A stretch of DNA of 64,000 nucleotides. Origin: Oreohelix idahoensis (lineage: Eukaryota; Mollusca; Gastropoda; Stylommatophora; Oreohelicidae). Under the pieces are notes generated by a model that worked only from the letters and a program-made list of their open reading frames with translations, ran no database searches and was not told the DNA's origin. Of the stretch, positions 10,776 through 22,248 are shown in pieces; positions within the stretch are counted from its first letter, which is position 1; the number at the start of each line of letters is the position of its first letter. Location of the stretch: positions 558,001 to 622,000 of the forward strand of contig JAMPIV010005015.1 of NCBI GenBank assembly GCA_024509875.1. The letters are read 5' to 3'. A program made the translations under genes and the position numbers.

Positions 10776-11856
10776 TGTTGCGTGATAAATTCTCGCAACA
10801 TCGTTTTATTTCAATATCTATTTTATAACGCAAGGGCAACAACTGCTTGAAATTTATAGTCACTTTTCTCGGTAAGCATTTGTCTTCTCGCGTTGGTATC
10901 GAATGCAGTTAAGTTTTGAGCTGTGGTCATTTTGCGCTGGACTGCGCATGACTTGTCTTGCTTCTTGGTCGATCGGTTTCCGCCCACCACTAGTGGAGTG
11001 AGCGATTTGGAATGGCGAAAGAGATGCCTCGTTGAAGAGGGGATCTCCGCTTTTTTTTTGTTCTGTCAGGGATGTGTAGTCCTCTTATGGATATTTCGTT
11101 TATTCGGGATAATACCTCTAGTGTATTTGCACATGCCGGGAGGCGTGATATTTCTGTATTTCTTGAAAGCAAGGTAAATTGACTTTTTCATTAACTCTAT
11201 CGATTTTGGGTCGTGAGCGATTTCGATTCATAGCCTGTCTTCGAAAGTCGTCGTCACGAGATGTTTTTTTCCCAGCTCACATGTCGCTGCATTGTACTGC
11301 ATCGGTTGATGCATGTACCAAGGACCATTACTTGCTACTTTGTTAAATGAACTAGGTTTGGAAAACCTTTATTATCTAGAGGATATTTTTGAGGACATTA
11401 TTTATACTTCGGCAGACGTGTCTGTCTTGCTGAAGTCAAACTAAGGAGAGTGAACTGATCTCATACATCTGGTTATCTCCTGGCTGTTATAGAAAAGGAT
11501 GGAGTTTTTCACCTGACTACATTTACAGCACTTTGAAATATAACATGCATCTGACTCATCATTGTAATGCTGTCTACCGTCTATTGCTGTATTGAATGTT
11601 GCTGTGATAATGACTGTTTGATGTGCCTACATATTCGCGTAACCATTTTGTCACTGTGGCGTCCACAATAAATAATGAAGAAAAACGTCAACGGCTGTTA
11701 CAAGAATCATTGACTTTATACGTCGTGAGTTTACTGACGTCCTATGTGGATTGCCCTGTTATTTTTGTATGAACATTGTTTTGACTGAACACATCTGCAC
11801 ACCACACAAAACCAGACATGCGGATACCATCCATCATCATATGGCATCACGCATCA
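10776..11856 (+). repeat. Element A 5' LTR
   Basis: 1081 bp, beginning TGTTGCG and ending GCATCA. It differs from the 3' LTR (1064 bp) by a ~15-bp indel near 10894-10915 and two 1-bp homopolymer indels; I found no substitutions by eye. The first 25 bases form a dyad, TGTTGCG with CGCAACA. A candidate polyadenylation signal AATAAA is at 11667-11672. It should hold the promoter. Confidence 0.93.
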
Positions 11857-13302
11857 TTTGGTGGCCATAAGCTGGTTTGATTCTGGTACCAGCAAACACG
11901 GGGTCCCTTACCCACTTCATTTTCAACAAGAATTCATCAGCATCCTTCAAGAAATTAACATTCTTCAATACAGTCAACATCTTCAAAATTTTCAAAGTAC
12001 TCGGCGTTGCCCGGTAAAAGTCAAAATTTCAACTTTTTGACGGAAACAAGAATTTGACAGTACCCGGCGTTGTTACATGTTGCCGGATAACTCGGACTGC
12101 TGTTATCTTTTACGCAAGTCAAGCAAGTTGCTGCTGTCAAGGTTCCAGTGCTGTCGTTTTTGTGAAGGTCAAGTGCCGGTTGAAACGGGTTGTTTTCTGA
12201 AGAAGGCCAAGTACCGATTTCCATCAACTTACTTTTGGATTAGAAGGTCAAGTGCCGAAACAACTCAACACACAGTATTTCAGAAGCTCTTGTACCATCG
12301 TGTTAGCAGTGGAAGCAGTTCAGATGTGCCATCATCGTTGGAGCTTCGCTCTTTAGGACGTTGATTGACATCCGTTTTTCTGCTGTTCTACGATTGGAAG
12401 CCTATAAGTTAAGTGGCCTGTTTGTATGTAAACTGTGCCCTTATACTTCTGCTGAGTCTTCTGTGTATCATCTCATTCTATATGTTATATGTTTATATGT
12501 TATTCGTATATATTTATATGTTTATATTTCAGCGGGTTCTCGGTTGGGTGGTGTCTCCGTTAGATTATGCCACGTCATAGAGGTCGTCTATTGTGAGCGT
12601 TTTCTGTAAGGTTTGCAAATTTCCAATACTGGAATTTGCTAAGCGACTTCTGTTGCTATTTATGTTAGTTGTGATGACATGTTTTAATATTGTTTTCGTT
12701 ATTATTTCGCATTCTTTAGTTTTGTTTTGATTTGTTTGTATTTGTTAGCCTCATCTTGACTATATTTTAGTTTCATACAACATTTTTGTTTATACACTGT
12801 GGTGTCATGTATTTTGTTTAATTCTATCGCAGATATCGTCACATTTTTTGTGATATTTCATTAATTTCTGCTTTATTTTTAGTTGATTTCTGCGAACGTT
12901 TTTGTATTGTTGCTGATCTTTGTTATTGTTTACATTGTTATTGTTTACATTGTTTGTATTGTTTACATTTTCAATGTTTACATTCTGCATGTGTTTACAT
13001 AGTCATTGTTTACAGTTATAGTAATTAGTTAATGGGCTATGCTAATGCACTGTTACTACTACACTGATGATAAATGAATGATGAATAGTGTCGTGCACTA
13101 TTGAATGAGAAGTGCACTTATGATCAAGAATTGATTGTTGATATTTCATATACAAGTTCTTTGATTGGAGACTTGTTTCCCACAGAGACTGGGATAATAT
13201 AAGGTGATGTGAATATACAAGTGCTTAATTAAGACTTGTTACACTTAGGTTTGAAATAAATTAGTTAATTATTTCAGGTTTTGGACTTATATATTACTCA
13301 TC
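11857..13302 (+). other. Element A leader with primer-binding site and reiterated motif
   Basis: The LTR is followed by TT and then TGGTGGCCATAAGC (from 11859), placed and shaped like a tRNA-primed minus-strand start; the tRNA is not identified. The motif AAGGYCAAGTRCCG occurs three times (12164-12177, 12202-12215, 12244-12257). The last part, before the ATG, is T-rich with GTTTACATT repeats. No ORF of note. The leader probably carries packaging signals, which is inference. Confidence 0.6.
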
Positions 13303-16300
13303 ATGTCTACATTTGAGCACTTTATTGAGCAGGGTAAATTGCTTGGGAAGACTGGTGATAAGTTAGAAGAATTTGCAACTGCTCGATATGATAAAGCAAT
13401 GGAAGCTGAACAAAAGAAACTGCAGATGGAAGCTGAACAAAAGAAACTGCAGATGCAGGTGGATGAAAAGAGATTCCAAATGGAAATGGAAAAACAAAAA
13501 AGGGAATCAGAAGCTGAGGAAAGAAAACTCCAGCTAGAAGCTGAGAATAAAAGACTTGAAAAAGAGGCTGAGAATAAAAGACTTGAAAAAGAAGCGGAGA
13601 ATAAAAGACTAGGAATGCAGGCTCAAGCTGAAGAAAGGAAGTTACAAAGAGAGGCTGATGAGAGGAAAGCAAAAATGGAACATGAAGAAAAACTCTTAGC
13701 TTTAGAGTTGGAGAAATTGAAATTGACGAGCATGAGTAATGGTAATGATTCAAACAAGGGTTCATCTTCTGGGAAGGCTAATAATGATACTTTTAAGATT
13801 AAGTTACCAACATTTAGTCCTTCCAGTGATGACATAATGTTCTATCTGGACAGATTTGAACAAGCATGTACAGCTCATAACATAGACAAAGCAAAATATG
13901 TTTATCAGTTATCAGGGATACTGACAGGTAAAGCTCTAAGTATATTAAATATGGTGGATGAACCTGACAAGAACAATTATGAGGTTGTCAGGGCCGCTTT
14001 GTTAAAGAAATATCAGCTTAACGAAGACGGCTATCGTCTACAATTTAAAAACATGTTACCTGAAAATGGAGTTGAATTCTCCGAGTTTATTGCAAGAATA
14101 CGCATTACTTTCTCACGATGGGTTGAACTATCTAAGACGGAAAAAACTTATGAAGGACTTATGGACTTAATACTTAGAGACAAAGTCATGTCGTCTGTCA
14201 ATGAGTCTTTCCTTGCTTTCCTTCATGAACGTAAACCTAAAACAATAAAAGAAATGGAAGATTTCTGTTGCCAATACGTAACTGCGCACCCACACATAAC
14301 CATGGGTAACTCTAAGGTGAAAGAAGGTTTACCAGTTGCTTCGGCAGCTCCGTATGGCCAAAACTTTGCTCGTAGATTCCAACAAAATTTTGATAGAAAG
14401 AGTAGCGGTAATTTCTGTCAAAATCATGGAAATCAATTTCATGGTGATTCTTCTTCGAAGAATTGGAGACAACCTGATAGTACTCGTTACTATCACCCTA
14501 ATAATTATAAGCATTTCAAAAGAGGATATGGTAATAGAGGTTATTCCTGCCGAAGACCTCAGAACCAAACAAATAGATGTTCGCATCAATGTGAACATGA
14601 TAGTAATCGTGGAAACTGGAATTCGAACCAGGATAACAATTACAATAGAGACAATAATAACTGCAGAGATAATAATAACTTTGATAACTTCAGAGGTAAT
14701 AATAGTCGGGGTAGATCTCAACACAAAAAAAAGAGATATCAGCAGGCTAATGCTGTACAACAGGAAACTGAGGGAGCCTGTAATCATGTTGTTGATAGTA
14801 AAAACTTTGACGCTGTCACTGGTTCTGCTTTTGACTTTGAGAGAGCAAACAAATGCCCCCAATGCAGTACTTTATTCGAACCGGGTACCATAACTACTTT
14901 GAGTTGTGGTCACCCACTTCCCGCTCTTCCTGCTGCTGTTGCGCATGACGGGAGGGGTTCTTTAATCCTACATAAGGGTCTTGTTAATGATACTCCGGTC
15001 TCACTACTACTTTTCGATTCCGGATGCACCACTATTGGTGTTAGACAATCGCTTGTAGATCCATCTTGTGCTACAGGAAGGGTTATTAAATGTGTCACAT
15101 TTGGCGGCACTCTAGAAAAATATCCTACTGCTGTAATTCGCATTGCCACTCCTTTCTTTACTGGAGATGTGCATGCTTGTCTCTTACCTAATCCTATTGC
15201 GGACCTTATTATTGGTCGTATTCACGGAGTTAGGGAGTGTACCCCACAGCAGATTGCTGCTTGGGAAGATAATAACATGCAAGCTACAAATGCAGTAGTT
15301 ACAAGAGCACAAGCTCTACAAACACCCGAAACTTCACTGAATAGTGATAATGAAGTTGATAGCCAAGATAGTCACTTAGTAATCACTCGTGACTCTTTCA
15401 TAAAATTGCAAGAAGAAGATCCTTCTTTAAAAAAATTCTTCGTTCTTGCGAAGAAAGGTGATCCGAATCAGGATACAAATAGAAAATCTTGGATTGCAAT
15501 GAGAAACGGCGTACTTGTACGTATGGTACAAGATTCGACTACGTCGGCACATTCGCAAATTCTTGTTCCCAAGAGCATGAGAGTCCAAATATTACAACAT
15601 GCTCATGACTCGCAATGTGCTGGACATATGGGTTTTGCCCGTACGAAGTCGAGAGTCCTTGCGGCTTTCTTTTGGCCTTTTGTCAATAAGGACATTCGTA
15701 TTTACTGCCGATCATGCAAGGTATGTCAGGAGGTCAAATCTAGAGGACCACGACATGCTGCGCCTATCCAGGCTGCTGACATTCCTATTCGGCCGTTTCA
15801 GAAAATGGCCATAGATATTATTGGCCCTTTTAAGGTCAAGTCGGCCAGAGGACATCAGTTTATCCTTACATGTGTCGATATGTGCACACGTTGGCCAGAG
15901 GCTATTCCTCTTAAGAGCATATCTACTACAGATATCGCAGATGCTCTTTGGTTGATATTTTCTCGCTTGGGGTTCCCCAGAGAAATATTGTCAGACCATG
16001 GCACTCAACTCATATCTGACACTATGTCACAGGTAATGTCTACCTTACATATTGAACGATCTCTCAGTAGTATCTACCATCCTATGTCTAATGGGTTAGT
16101 TGAGCGTCTGAATAGAACGCTCAAGACTTTGCTTGGTAAGATAACTGAAGATCATCCTCAAGATTGGGACAGGGTTTTACCCGCGGCTCTCTTTGCCTAT
16201 AGAGAAGTCCCTAATGAACACACAGGATTTTCTCCCTTCGAACTTGTCTTTGGCGCGCGTCCACGCGGCCCTATGTCTTTATTACACGATCTCATCACTG

Positions 16301-18198
16301 CCGATGATATTAGCGATGAAACTCAATCCTCATATGAGTATGTCATTGCTCTTAGACAAAAGATCATTGAGGCATGTAAGCTAGCAACTGCTTCATCAGA
16401 AATTGCTAAAGAGAAGGCAAGGCAGTTTGCTAACAAGAATAGATGTCTACGACAACTTTGTCCAGGTGACAAAGCATTCGTCCTACTCCCCAGTAGGGAA
16501 AATAGACTTCTTATTGCATGGAAAGGTCCGTATGCAATAGTCTCTCGGATTTCCGATGTTGACTATGTGGTCGATATTGATGGAAAGCATAAAACTTTCC
16601 ACATAAACATGCTTTCGGAATTTCACGAACGTCCGGACTATTTGCTGCCTATTTTCCAGGCAACGGATGATGCTCCTGCACCTCACGGTCATTATTCATC
16701 CCTGTCTGTCATTCAGGATGAGGAAGCTACCTTCTCTGATGTCAACCTTCCCCTTCCAGTGGTTCCATTACATTCCACGGAATCTTGGAAAAACGTTTCT
16801 GTTTCTCCTAATCTTTCTGGTGACGAACATCGACAAGTCTCGTCGATGTTACAAACATTTCAGGATGTTCTCACTGACATTCCTGGACACACAGATGTCA
16901 TAGAACATGACATAATTCTTACCGACAATAATCCAATTAGGGTTAGGCCGTATCCTATTCCTATACACTTTCAGTCGCAAGTGGAAAAGGAATTGGATGA
17001 AATGATTCAATTAAATATAATTGAACCATCGACTTCACCATATTCTTCTTCCATGGTTATTGTCCGGAAGAAGGATAAGAACATACGAATTTGCGTTGAT
17101 TATCGCAAATTGAATCAGGTCACAAAGTTCGACGCTGAACCGATGCCTTTGTTAGAAGATCTACTGATTAGACTTTCTAATTCTAGATTCTTCACTAAAC
17201 TTGACTTGTCTAAAGGTTATTGGCAAGTGCCTTTAGCAGAGCATGCCAAACCTCTTACTGCTTTTTCTACACCTAGGGGTCTATTTCAATGGAATGTTAT
17301 GCCTTTTGGTCTCATGAACGCCCCTGCCACTTTCGTTCGCATGATGCGTCGAATTCTGTCACATCGTTCGGATGTCATCGCATACTTAGATGACATCTGT
17401 CTCTTCAGTGATACCTGGGAAGATCACTATTTAGGGTTATATGACTTACTGTCCACTCTACGTGAGAATAATTTGACAGCAAAACCTTCTAAAGCTTTTG
17501 TTGGTTTTGGTGAAATCTCTTTCCTGGGTCATCGTGTTGGTCATGGTCTCTTGAAGACAGAAGACCACAATACTTCCAAAATACTGAACATCTCTGTTCC
17601 TAAAACGAAGAAACAAGTTAGGAGTCTCTTAGGTTTAATTCAATTTTATGGGAGATTTATTCCAAATTTATCTTCGATCATGGCACCTCTATCAACATTG
17701 TTGAAGAAAGGTTCGCCTAATCTGGTCCGTTGGTCTGAAGAATGCCAATCTTCACTAGACCAAATCAAGAATATATTTTCTTCTCCTCCCATCTTAAGAT
17801 TACCTACTCTTGATAGGACTTTTGTTCTTCGGAGTGATGCTTCATCCACTGGGATTGGAGCAGCACTGATGCAAGAATATGCAAATACTCTGCATCCTGT
17901 TATGTACATTTCTAGAAAACTAAATGCGGCAGAGAGGAACTACTCGGTTTTAGACCGTGAGTTGTTAGCGATGGTTTGGTCAATTCTAAAACTACAAAGA
18001 TTCCTCCTGGGCGCACATTTCATTCTAGAGACTGATCAGAAAGCTCTTACAGCTATTCAGACTAAGAATTTGAAGAGTTCGAGATCCACTCGATATGCTA
18101 TAGCTCTTCAACCTTTTCACTTCACGGTACGAGCTATCCGTGGTGCGGATAATGTGATGGCTGACATTTTGTCTAGATGCCCACATGACTCCAACTAA
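13303..18198 (+). CDS. gag-pol: Gag-Pol polyprotein, Gmr1-like (Gag-PR-IN-RT-RH)
   Basis: 1631 residues in one frame, ATG at 13303. Residues ~30-150 form a Glu/Lys/Gln heptad-rich coiled coil built from repeated units. The capsid-like Gag core starts near 166, followed by an Asn/Arg-rich basic tail without a CCHC knuckle. CPQC (518-521) and CGH (535-537) form a possible zinc site. The protease active site is DSG (572-574). The integrase HHCC zinc finger is His 766 to Cys 808, the DDE triad is D838, D898 and E934, and the GPY/F module is near 1073. The RT has the LDLSKGYWQ motif and YLDD at 1361-1364. RNase H has SDASSTGIG with D1512. Integrase lying before RT places it with Gmr1. No catalytic motif is missing. 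Confidence 0.95.
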   Translation: MSTFEHFIEQGKLLGKTGDKLEEFATARYDKAMEAEQKKLQMEAEQKKLQMQVDEKRFQMEMEKQKRESEAEERKLQLEAENKRLEKEAENKRLEKEAENKRLGMQAQAEERKLQREADERKAKMEHEEKLLALELEKLKLTSMSNGNDSNKGSSSGKANNDTFKIKLPTFSPSSDDIMFYLDRFEQACTAHNIDKAKYVYQLSGILTGKALSILNMVDEPDKNNYEVVRAALLKKYQLNEDGYRLQFKNMLPENGVEFSEFIARIRITFSRWVELSKTEKTYEGLMDLILRDKVMSSVNESFLAFLHERKPKTIKEMEDFCCQYVTAHPHITMGNSKVKEGLPVASAAPYGQNFARRFQQNFDRKSSGNFCQNHGNQFHGDSSSKNWRQPDSTRYYHPNNYKHFKRGYGNRGYSCRRPQNQTNRCSHQCEHDSNRGNWNSNQDNNYNRDNNNCRDNNNFDNFRGNNSRGRSQHKKKRYQQANAVQQETEGACNHVVDSKNFDAVTGSAFDFERANKCPQCSTLFEPGTITTLSCGHPLPALPAAVAHDGRGSLILHKGLVNDTPVSLLLFDSGCTTIGVRQSLVDPSCATGRVIKCVTFGGTLEKYPTAVIRIATPFFTGDVHACLLPNPIADLIIGRIHGVRECTPQQIAAWEDNNMQATNAVVTRAQALQTPETSLNSDNEVDSQDSHLVITRDSFIKLQEEDPSLKKFFVLAKKGDPNQDTNRKSWIAMRNGVLVRMVQDSTTSAHSQILVPKSMRVQILQHAHDSQCAGHMGFARTKSRVLAAFFWPFVNKDIRIYCRSCKVCQEVKSRGPRHAAPIQAADIPIRPFQKMAIDIIGPFKVKSARGHQFILTCVDMCTRWPEAIPLKSISTTDIADALWLIFSRLGFPREILSDHGTQLISDTMSQVMSTLHIERSLSSIYHPMSNGLVERLNRTLKTLLGKITEDHPQDWDRVLPAALFAYREVPNEHTGFSPFELVFGARPRGPMSLLHDLITADDISDETQSSYEYVIALRQKIIEACKLATASSEIAKEKARQFANKNRCLRQLCPGDKAFVLLPSRENRLLIAWKGPYAIVSRISDVDYVVDIDGKHKTFHINMLSEFHERPDYLLPIFQATDDAPAPHGHYSSLSVIQDEEATFSDVNLPLPVVPLHSTESWKNVSVSPNLSGDEHRQVSSMLQTFQDVLTDIPGHTDVIEHDIILTDNNPIRVRPYPIPIHFQSQVEKELDEMIQLNIIEPSTSPYSSSMVIVRKKDKNIRICVDYRKLNQVTKFDAEPMPLLEDLLIRLSNSRFFTKLDLSKGYWQVPLAEHAKPLTAFSTPRGLFQWNVMPFGLMNAPATFVRMMRRILSHRSDVIAYLDDICLFSDTWEDHYLGLYDLLSTLRENNLTAKPSKAFVGFGEISFLGHRVGHGLLKTEDHNTSKILNISVPKTKKQVRSLLGLIQFYGRFIPNLSSIMAPLSTLLKKGSPNLVRWSEECQSSLDQIKNIFSSPPILRLPTLDRTFVLRSDASSTGIGAALMQEYANTLHPVMYISRKLNAAERNYSVLDRELLAMVWSILKLQRFLLGAHFILETDQKALTAIQTKNLKSSRSTRYAIALQPFHFTVRAIRGADNVMADILSRCPHDSN

Positions 18199-18965
18199 TA
18201 CTTCTGTCCTATATTTCCATATATTACAGAGTCATAACACACCTATATTTCTACAATAGATTAGCACATCTGTACTCACTTTATATGTACACACTATCGT
18301 GCTTTGTTGTCATCTTCTTCTGTTCGTATTTTAAGATGATAGAGGAGGACTGAGTAGTTAATATAAGGGCCGTTAGTTTACTAAACAGCCACAATTATTA
18401 ATAATGTATTGTACCTTATGAAGCATATTAGTTATTAATTAGTATTATATTGCTTGTACTTTCTCAGAATGTCATTGTTGAGCTGAGGACTTACCTTACT
18501 AGTATCAAGCATGACGAGTTCTAGATTGTGTACTTACCCTCGGAATACCAGAGCATATGTCCTGGATCGTCATGTAGTTTAACTTTACTATGTACTTATG
18601 TCATTACATGTCAAAGAATGTACTATTTAAATTTTCCTATCAGATTTGTACATCCATTTTTAAAGACAATATTAGAGTATGCTGTTTAATGATGATTATA
18701 GTAACTTGCATACGTATATTGTGTTTACATGCTAACGTGATGTGTGTTGGTGACACCTCCCCGATGTGAATATTTTTTGAGACATATTTATTTTTCTGTT
18801 GAGGTATATCCTCACCAGACACTCTATAATTAGCCTATTGTTTGGCAATTTAGTTAATTATCAGCGCATAATTCGTGCGTTTTGAGCCGCTTATCGCATG
18901 CTCTTTGATATTGAAAAAAAAAAATATGTTCCACATTTTTTTTTTATCGGGAGGAGGTGGTGATA
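18199..18965 (+). other. Element A 3' untranslated region and polypurine tract
   Basis: AT-rich noncoding sequence between the gag-pol stop and the 3' LTR. It ends in the purine tract GGGAGGAGGTGGTGATA (18949-18965), immediately before the LTR, the expected primer for plus-strand synthesis. Confidence 0.75.
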
Positions 18966-20029
18966 TGTTGCGTGATAAATTCTCGCAACATCGTTTTATT
19001 TCAATATCTATTTTATAACGCAAGGGCAACAACTGCTTGAAATTTATAGTCACTTTTCTCGGTAAGCATTTGTCTTCTCGCGTAACTGTTTTGAGCTGTG
19101 GTCATTTTGCGCTGGACTGCGCATGACTTGTCTTGCTTCTTGGTCGATCGGTTTCCGCCCACCACTAGTGGAGTGAGCGATTTGGAATGGCGAAAGAGAT
19201 GCCTCGTTGAAGAGGGGATCTCCGCTTTTTTTTGTTCTGTCAGGGATGTGTAGTCCTCTTATGGATATTTCGTTTATTCGGGATAATACCTCTAGTGTAT
19301 TTGCACATGCCGGGAGGCGTGATATTTCTGTATTTCTTGAAAGCAAGGTAAATTGACTTTTTCATTAACTCTATCGATTTTGGGTCGTGAGCGATTTCGA
19401 TTCATAGCCTGTCTTCGAAAGTCGTCGTCACGAGATGTTTTTTCCCAGCTCACATGTCGCTGCATTGTACTGCATCGGTTGATGCATGTACCAAGGACCA
19501 TTACTTGCTACTTTGTTAAATGAACTAGGTTTGGAAAACCTTTATTATCTAGAGGATATTTTTGAGGACATTATTTATACTTCGGCAGACGTGTCTGTCT
19601 TGCTGAAGTCAAACTAAGGAGAGTGAACTGATCTCATACATCTGGTTATCTCCTGGCTGTTATAGAAAAGGATGGAGTTTTTCACCTGACTACATTTACA
19701 GCACTTTGAAATATAACATGCATCTGACTCATCATTGTAATGCTGTCTACCGTCTATTGCTGTATTGAATGTTGCTGTGATAATGACTGTTTGATGTGCC
19801 TACATATTCGCGTAACCATTTTGTCACTGTGGCGTCCACAATAAATAATGAAGAAAAACGTCAACGGCTGTTACAAGAATCATTGACTTTATACGTCGTG
19901 AGTTTACTGACGTCCTATGTGGATTGCCCTGTTATTTTTGTATGAACATTGTTTTGACTGAACACATCTGCACACCACACAAAACCAGACATGCGGATAC
20001 CATCCATCATCATATGGCATCACGCATCA
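18966..20029 (+). repeat. Element A 3' LTR
   Basis: 1064 bp, same ends as the 5' LTR, with the AATAAA at 19840-19845. It is followed by the target duplication TACAT (20030-20034), after which the host sequence interrupted at 10775 resumes. Confidence 0.93.
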
Positions 20030-20034
20030 TACAT

Positions 20035-21985
20035 ATTGTCTGATGTTTATTTTCCTTTATAAGGAAGGGAAGGGGGGGGGGCTCGTAAAATATAACATCT
20101 CATAATCCTAGTAATAATTAAGGATAATAATATTAGATAACTGAGAAGGGGACAACAGTAGCGAGAGACCAAATATCTCCTAACAAACTTTCCCATACCT
20201 TGTCTAGTTTGGAGAATTTACACTCTTTGTCTCCCTTCAGCCGGTGAAGAAACCCAACATGACTACTTGAGCCAAATCTTCCCCTGGGTGATCCAGGCAA
20301 ACCTTTCAATTCATTTCTATCTATTATTTTTGAACCACTGTAGTTTCTTATCCTTCAACGCTACGCCGCACTTGAGTTGTGTTAAAGCTAGTATCCAAAA
20401 GTGGCGATGAAGTAGAAGTTATCATCGGACCAAATGATTTTGGTTTGTTATGTGGTGACAGAAATGTGTACTATCGTCTACACGTCTATCTCGCATTATG
20501 TTGGCCACAATTAGTGTATGCCAGTTTCGTTATTCCTTCTGAGTGTGACCATACGTTCGTCATTTCAGGAAAATTCTACTAAGAAAAATAACTTATCACC
20601 TTTTAAACTGAAACAGAGGATAGCTGTATAAAATAAAATCAAGTAAAATAAACTGCTAGTTTTAATGAAAACAGACTATATCCATAACTTTGATAAAAAT
20701 ACAGAAGGGAAGGAGCGATGATGGAAAATGGCGTTTGGCAGATCCTTGACCAATCGTTGAGCTGAAAATAAATAGAACACGCACGCTCCCTAGCCTAGCT
20801 GAAATCCCGGCTAAGGTCAGTTGCAGAAAGAATGTGAGACTATCCAGACGCATAAGTGTTAACTAGTCAAAGACTGTGTTTTATTCTTTGAAACTGATTT
20901 GTTCATCAGTTATAAACATGCGGTTGTGCATCTTCAGAGTTAACCTATTTCTGACATTATTCAGGAAAAAGCAGTATGCTTGATATGCATTTATTCGAAG
21001 AATATTTCAGCAATTACTTAGGAACTAGGATGACACTCAATCTACACCTCAGGAGAGGCAAAATGTAATAAAGTCACAAGTTACAGAAGGAAATAATACC
21101 ACTATCAGAATGAATACAATTAGAAGAAGATCGCCAAAGATATAAGAGGAAAATTTAGACAGATTTCTTAATAAGAAGGATGCTGCTTTTATACTCAAAT
21201 TACGGATGGGTGCATTTGAAAAGGAAATGTCTGCCTTTAAATTGAACGTTAGATGTAAGATGCCCATTCATGTACCAAATGAACATTTATTGCTCAGTGT
21301 AGAACGATTATCTTTAAATAAAATTCACGTCGATATTTAACATCAGGCAGTCACCCAGTTGTTTTAACCTAGAAGGAATGAAGAAATGTATGTCTGTTAA
21401 AAAAGAAATGATACTCTATAATTGCTCAAGTACTAACATCTAAGAGAACCATCCAGAACCTGGATCGCCCATCAAAAGAGAGGAATCAAGAACTCTGCCG
21501 AGATTGGCCAGTAACCCTACCTACTCTCTGTTAAGGAACAAAGTAAGAAGTTGAACGGTCAGATGTAAATACATATTACTGCACCGTCACATATTGTTAT
21601 ATGGTGCCGTGACCAGGATATGAGGACGAGATGACAGTGTCGCCAGTGAAAGAAAAATTGTGTATTTCGAAAACCAGGTATGTTGAAAATTATGAATCTT
21701 ATAACCAGTAATGAAGTACAGTAGACGAGTTGAAAGGCTAAGAGAAGAACGATAGACAGCCGGTAAACTTAAGAAGTAGTATACAGAAGAAAACTTGGCA
21801 AATAGTCAACCCTGGCAGTCAGGCCAGTTTCGTAAAGATGCACCAAGTACAACATAAGAAATACGACAGTAAATAAGAGAGACAATGTTTACCTATGAGA
21901 AATATAGATGGCAAATAAAATTTGTAGCAACAGTGGTTCTCAAGCTGTGACCACACTAACCACTAGCGACAGTATGAAAATTGAA
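20035..21985. other. No gene recognised; one PBS-like motif
   Basis: AT-rich noncoding sequence with a 10-base G run near 20080. At about 21603-21620, TGGTGCCGTGACCAGGAT resembles the primer-binding site of BEL/Pao-type LTR elements, so a decayed LTR junction may lie here, but no coding remnant supports it. Confidence 0.3.
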
Positions 21986-22150
<165 letters not shown>

Positions 22151-22248
22151 AAAGATAAAGTGACACTGAATATTTTTATCTACTGAAATTTGCTGTACAA
22201 ATGCCAGCCTCAAGAGGAAGTTTGGGCATATCATTTGTTTTCAACTTT

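Larger units (their letters stand above)
10776..20029 (+). mobile_element. Element A: complete Gmr1-like Ty3/Gypsy LTR retrotransposon
   Basis: A 9254-bp element is bounded by two nearly identical LTRs (TGTTGCG...GCATCA) and flanked by TACAT on both sides (10771-10775 and 20030-20034). Between them lie a ~1.45-kb leader, one uninterrupted 1631-codon gag-pol ORF and a polypurine tract. Domain order is Gag, protease, integrase, RT, RNase H. Integrase before RT is the hallmark of the Gmr1 lineage within Ty3/Gypsy. All catalytic motifs are present and the LTRs differ by three indels by eye, so the insertion looks recent and the copy may be competent. Confidence 0.95.

Noticed and set aside
13322..17909. 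Other-frame ORFs within element A (for example 14329-14893)
   Set aside because: They are shadows of the gag-pol ORF in Asn/Arg-rich sequence.
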